Source: JABDQZ01 sp963801985
GTDB taxonomy: Bacteria > Pseudomonadota > Gammaproteobacteria > Chromatiales > Chromatiaceae
Direction: 5' to 3'
Assembly (NCBI GenBank): GCA_963801985.1
Contig: CAWDGV010000012.1
Span: 1-64,000, forward strand
Length of the DNA: 64,000 nt
The notes under the pieces were generated by a model. It ran no database searches. It was not told where the DNA came from and worked only from the letters and a program-made list of their open reading frames with translations. Shown piece after piece: positions 60,512 through 64,000 of this stretch; positions within the stretch are counted from its first letter, which is position 1; each line of letters starts with the position of its first letter. Made by a program: the position numbers and the translations under genes.

Positions 60512-61268
60512 TGTCAGACTCCTCTCCGAGGTAAGCTTCTTTCACCTTAGGGTCTACCTTGATCTCGTCAGGAGTACCAGAGGCAATGATGCGACCCTGT
60601 GCCAAAACACTGATACGGTCAGCAAGACTGAACACAACATGCATGTCATGTTCAATAATGACCTTGGTCATGCCTCTTTTCTTGATCTTCTGTAAAAGCT
60701 CAATGGTCATGTTGGTATCATGTCGTGCCATACCGGCCGTGGGTTCATCCAGCAGCAACAGGCGCGGGTTTTGAATTAATCCCATTGCCAGTTCGAGGCG
60801 GCGCTTGTCGCCACGGGAAATACTGCCGGCATGATTCTCGGCAAACTTGTCCAGCCCGACGTCTGCCAGCACATCCATAGCCTCTTCCTCGATACCTTTT
60901 TCTTTTTCAAAACTGGCAAACGGGTTGAATTTGAATGTGCCGTCACGTTTGGCAAAGGCTGGAATCATGACGTTTTGTAATAATGACAGATCCGGAAAAA
61001 TTTCCGGTGTCTGGAATACGCGTACCATGCCCGCATGGTTAATATCGTAGGGCTGCATGCCAATCATGTTATGGCCATTAAAGGTGACCGTGCCGGTGTC
61101 AGGTACCAGGCGACCGATGCAGCAGTTCAGCAACGTGGATTTGCCCGCGCCGTTAGGACCAATGATTGCGTGAATGGTGCCTTCTTCCACCTTCAGGTCA
61201 ATATCGGACAAGGCATGCAGACCGCCAAAGGTTTTACTGACGTTATGAATATCAAGAATATGATTCAT
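60504..61268 (-). CDS. livG: Branched-chain amino acid-type ABC transporter ATP-binding protein (LivG-like)
   Basis: This 254-residue ATPase has Walker A GPNGAGKSTLLNC, the LivG-type signature SRGDKRRLELAMGL, Walker B LLLLDEPTAGM and IEHDMHVVFSLAD. It overlaps livM at its start and livF at its end. The ABC signature is SRGDKRR instead of the usual SxGxQ, a common variant in this family. Confidence 0.93.
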   Translation of the reverse strand: MNHILDIHNVSKTFGGLHALSDIDLKVEEGTIHAIIGPNGAGKSTLLNCCIGRLVPDTGTVTFNGHNMIGMQPYDINHAGMVRVFQTPEIFPDLSLLQNVMIPAFAKRDGTFKFNPFASFEKEKGIEEEAMDVLADVGLDKFAENHAGSISRGDKRRLELAMGLIQNPRLLLLDEPTAGMARHDTNMTIELLQKIKKRGMTKVIIEHDMHVVFSLADRISVLAQGRIIASGTPDEIKVDPKVKEAYLGEESDNE

Positions 61269-62407
61269 GATGCATCACCTTCTTCAGTTTCAGAATGCGC
61301 CTTTTTGGAAAACTTGTTCTTTGCAAATTTAACCAGGTGGTTAATGCCTTCCATGATGCCACCTGGCAGGAAGATAACCACGATCATAAACAATGCGCCA
61401 AGAGTCAAATGCCAGCCTTCGCCAACAAATGGATGGGCAATCCAGACCATAACGTTTTCCAGCCAGCCGGGCAGGAAGTTGAAAACTTCATGCAGAGCGG
61501 ATTCATTTAACGCTGAGAAAATGTTTTCAAAATACTTGATGATGCCAACACCCAGTAATGGTCCGATCAGGGTACCGGTACCACCGAGGATAGTCATTAA
61601 TACGACTTCACCGGAAGCTGTCCATTGCATTCTCTCAGCGCCAGCCAATGGGTCAGTGACGGCCATCAGAGAACCGGCCACGCCAGCAAACATGCCAGAG
61701 ATAATAAATGCTGACAACAGGTATGGCTTGGTATTAAAGCCGGTATATCTCATACGCGTCTGGTTGGATTTTATTGCCCGCAGTTTCATGCCGTAAGGAG
61801 AGCGGAATATTTTTAGCGAGATATAAAAGCCAATGATCAGCAGGACGGCACAAAAATAAAAGCCGCTATAGCCGCTCATGGACAAGCCAAACAGGTTGGT
61901 GGATGGCAGGCTGTCGGTCACGGCTATGCCGGCAAGTGAATCAAGTACACGTGGATCAGTATGCGTCAGCTGTAAACCAGTTTCACCGTTGGTAATGGGT
62001 GTTAATACCGAGTACGCCAGGCTGTATGACATCTGTGCAAAAGCCAGCGTTAGAATGGAAAAATAAATGCCCGAGCGACGCAGACTGATATAGCCGATTA
62101 ACAAAGCGAATAAACCTGCCATGATGGTGCTGAACAGGATTGCCGGCAAGACATTCATGGATAGCAGCTTGAAGCTCCAGACAGCTGTATAAGAACCTAC
62201 GCCCAGGAATACTGCATGACCAAATGACAGGTAACCAGTCAGGCCAAACAGAATGTTAAAACCAATCGCAAACAGGCCAAAAATGGCAAATTTCTGCAGC
62301 AGGTCGGGATAATTGGCACCGATAGGCGTCAGCCAGATCGGGGCTGACAGCACAATAATCGAGAATATCAGCATGACGCTGAAATTGTTATTTAATAGAT
62401 TTTTCAT
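61265..62407 (-). CDS. livM: ABC transporter permease (LivM-like)
   Basis: This 380-residue inner-membrane permease has about 10 helices, the LivM motif FGLTGYLSFGHAVFLGVGSY and the coupling region GTGTLIGPLLGVGII. It forms the channel with LivH. A charged C-terminal tail (KFAKNKFSKKAHSETEEGD) reaches the cytoplasm. It overlaps livG by four bases and lies 3 bp after livH. Confidence 0.93.
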   Translation of the reverse strand: MKNLLNNNFSVMLIFSIIVLSAPIWLTPIGANYPDLLQKFAIFGLFAIGFNILFGLTGYLSFGHAVFLGVGSYTAVWSFKLLSMNVLPAILFSTIMAGLFALLIGYISLRRSGIYFSILTLAFAQMSYSLAYSVLTPITNGETGLQLTHTDPRVLDSLAGIAVTDSLPSTNLFGLSMSGYSGFYFCAVLLIIGFYISLKIFRSPYGMKLRAIKSNQTRMRYTGFNTKPYLLSAFIISGMFAGVAGSLMAVTDPLAGAERMQWTASGEVVLMTILGGTGTLIGPLLGVGIIKYFENIFSALNESALHEVFNFLPGWLENVMVWIAHPFVGEGWHLTLGALFMIVVIFLPGGIMEGINHLVKFAKNKFSKKAHSETEEGDAS

Positions 62408-62410
62408 CTC

Positions 62411-63427
62411 TTAGTCCTCCATCACGCCTTCACGTCCCATCAAGCCCCTGGGCCGGACGAGCAGCACAACCACAGCGACCAGGTAAATAATAATCTGGTC
62501 GATGCCCGGTAGGATGGATTTAACTTCATTCATTGAAGCGAATGATTGCAGGATGCCCAGCAGGAAGCCGGCAAGTACAGCGCCTCCCAAAGAGCCCATG
62601 CCACCAACAACGACTACGACGAAAGACAACACGAGAAAGTCCATGCCCATGTGATAGTCGGGTGGAAGAATGGGCGTGTACATGACCCCAGCAAGCCCGG
62701 CAACTACCGTAGCCAGGCCAAACACGATGGTGAAACGGCGTTGCACATTAATTCCGAGCAGGCCGACTGTTTCACGGTCTTCCATGCCGGCACGGACAAC
62801 CATGCCGAAAGTCGTATATTTCAGAAATGCAAACACGCCAAAAATCACGATACCGGCAAACATCAGGTAAATCATGCGCCACCATGGATACACCAGTGAA
62901 TCGGTCAACCCCAGGAAGGTTCCGACTGCTGCGCTGCCGGACACGATATCGGGTGCGGGTGTTGGGATGGGGTTGGCGCCAAAAAATGACTTGATAATTT
63001 CCTGAAGAACAATAGCCAATCCAAAGGTCACCAGGATTTGCTCTGCATGTGTTCTTTTGTAGAAATGCTTGATCAGACCGCGTTCAATTGCCACGCCAAT
63101 CAGCAACATGACCGGTATCGCAAATAAAATCGAAATCGGAACCGCATAATCGATGATCATGGTTCCAGTATCACCCCACCAGATTTCCAGGTAAGGGGTG
63201 TCCTTGTAAGCATCGAAAAACGTGATGCTTTCATCTTTGACTCTTTTCGAGATGGTCAAAATTTGTTGAATGGAAACGGCACAGAAGGCACCCAGCATAA
63301 ATAATGCACCGTGAGCAAAGTTCACCACGCCGAGCGTGCCGAAAGTCAGTGTCAGTCCAAGCGCAATCAGTGCGTAGGCACCGCCCTTGTCCAGACCGTT
63401 AAGAATTTGTAGTAGTATTTCATCCAT
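62411..63427 (-). CDS. livH: ABC transporter permease (LivH-like)
   Basis: This 338-residue permease has LivH-type helices and the motifs GLTLTFGTLGVVNFAHGALFMLG and VVGGMGSLGGAVLAGFLLG. It pairs with LivM. The insert around residues 45-80 (KRVKDESITFFDAYKDTPY) is longer than in E. coli LivH, as in several related permeases of unknown substrate. A strong hairpin lies upstream, between it and the binding protein gene. Confidence 0.93.
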   Translation of the reverse strand: MDEILLQILNGLDKGGAYALIALGLTLTFGTLGVVNFAHGALFMLGAFCAVSIQQILTISKRVKDESITFFDAYKDTPYLEIWWGDTGTMIIDYAVPISILFAIPVMLLIGVAIERGLIKHFYKRTHAEQILVTFGLAIVLQEIIKSFFGANPIPTPAPDIVSGSAAVGTFLGLTDSLVYPWWRMIYLMFAGIVIFGVFAFLKYTTFGMVVRAGMEDRETVGLLGINVQRRFTIVFGLATVVAGLAGVMYTPILPPDYHMGMDFLVLSFVVVVVGGMGSLGGAVLAGFLLGILQSFASMNEVKSILPGIDQIIIYLVAVVVLLVRPRGLMGREGVMED

Positions 63428-63449
63428 AACAGCGACTTTTAAATGTAGT

Positions 63450-63487
63450 GTTTAAAAAAATTATGCCGGCTACCAGGGGTAGCCGGC
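63450..63487 (-). terminator. Terminator-like hairpin between binding protein and livH
   Basis: GCCGGCTACC (63465-63474) and GGTAGCCGGC (63478-63487) form a 10-bp stem with a three-base loop; on the minus strand ATAATTTTTTT follows. As in other binding-protein operons it probably lets the binding protein be made in excess over the membrane parts. Confidence 0.8.
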
Positions 63488-63507
63488 AAATGAGGTCGAA
63501 CTGCTAA

Positions 63508-64000
63508 TTAAGCGTTACAGCTGCCAAGCTGACCGCCCAGCATTGAGGCTTCGTATTCAACCTGTGCACGAGGAACTTCCTGAACCACTTCAAGCAGGTC
63601 AAACTGTGAAGCTGGTTTTTCGTTACCACGTACAACCAGTACGTCTTTAAAGCACTGGTGATCATCAGCACGGTATTCAGTTGGACCGTTACCCATACCG
63701 TCGAACTTGAAGCCTTCAAGCGCTTCAATGACACCACAAGGGTTGAAAGTGCCCGCCATTTGACATGCGTTGGCATACAGCAGTGTCTGTACATAGCAGG
63801 TATGAGCAGCCTGTGATGGCGGGAAGCCGTATTCAGCACCAAAGGATTTAACGAAAGCTTTTGAGCCTTCATCCTGTAGTGACCAGTTCCAGTTGGTAGA
63901 ACCAAAGATACCCTTGATGTTATCACCGGCACCCTGCGCCATCAGACGGGAGAAAAGTGGTACAACGATCTGGAATTGTTTGCCATTAACTACCTTGTCA
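63508..64000 (-). CDS. livK: ABC transporter substrate-binding protein (partial, 5' end outside)
   Basis: This is the C-terminal part of a periplasmic type I binding protein that supplies ligand to the LivHMGF complex. The frame is open to position 64000. Visible segments are GIFGSTNWNWSLQDEGSKAF, the SQAAHTCYVQTLLYANACQM helix and a C-terminal NEKPASQFDLLEVVQEV strand. Several Cys (TCY, ACQ, PCG, QCF, SCN) suggest disulfides. The ligand cannot be told from the part visible; branched-chain amino acids, amides or urea are all possible for the family. Confidence 0.88.
   Translation of the reverse strand, partial: DKVVNGKQFQIVVPLFSRLMAQGAGDNIKGIFGSTNWNWSLQDEGSKAFVKSFGAEYGFPPSQAAHTCYVQTLLYANACQMAGTFNPCGVIEALEGFKFDGMGNGPTEYRADDHQCFKDVLVVRGNEKPASQFDLLEVVQEVPRAQVEYEASMLGGQLGSCNA

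Overview
This window looks like a chromosomal segment of a carbon-fixing gammaproteobacterium with moderate GC content. The evidence is an alpha-carboxysome (cso) locus, a caa3-type aa3 oxidase operon with its assembly factors, CmoM, a CbrA/CbrB-like two-component system, FadL, SelO, and an acetate module (acs plus symporter). Together these suggest a facultative or mixotrophic autotroph that respires oxygen. Genus cannot be fixed from the sequence alone. RuBisCO genes are not in the window and would be expected just upstream of position 1.

Region 1 (1-8350) is the 3' part of the carboxysome operon: csoS2 (5' end missing), csoSCA, csoS4A, csoS4B, three near-identical csoS1 genes each preceded by a small RNA hairpin, a ferritin-like gene, acRAF, a ParA-type mcdA and mcdB, followed by a cbbR-type LysR regulator that has no ordinary start codon. 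pyrC lies convergent to it. A SulP transporter (9846-11561) nearby may supply bicarbonate.

Region 2 (11.8-20 kb) holds a copper-handling operon (PCuAC, an unknown 161-residue membrane protein, SCO, a second PCuAC), a TlpA-like thioredoxin, a TatT-DctP-DctQ-DctM TRAP transporter and, tail to tail and overlapping it, a divergent heme-copper oxidase-like subunit.

Region 3 (20-29 kb) is the aa3/caa3 oxidase set: ctaA, DUF2244, coxB with fused cytochrome c, coxA, a 39-residue membrane peptide, ctaG, coxC, DUF2909, SURF1, a SCO-like protein and ctaB.

Region 4 (29-45 kb) has small unknown genes, cmoM, then acetate metabolism and its probable control: acs, an exonuclease, a DUF294/CBS protein, a DUF4212/SSS symporter pair, a Na/phosphate symporter, and a CbrA/CbrB/CbrX-like sensor set whose regulator lacks the sigma-54 contact motif. 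The 36.03-36.73 kb stretch carries several single-base indels that break two adjacent genes.

Region 5 (45.2-46.2 kb) is non-coding: tRNA-Arg(ACG), then an unusual 222-bp tandem repeat built on an interrupted tRNA 3' end, then further hairpins.

Region 6 (46-59.6 kb) carries envelope and housekeeping genes: a VTT/rhodanese protein, a lipoprotein, an OmpA-like protein, FadL, RhlE, PhnA, hemerythrin, SelO, a cluster of tiny membrane peptides, an old yellow enzyme and a CHASE-GGDEF cyclase. Region 7 (59.7-64 kb) is a branched-chain amino acid type ABC transporter (livKHMGF), cut by the window end.
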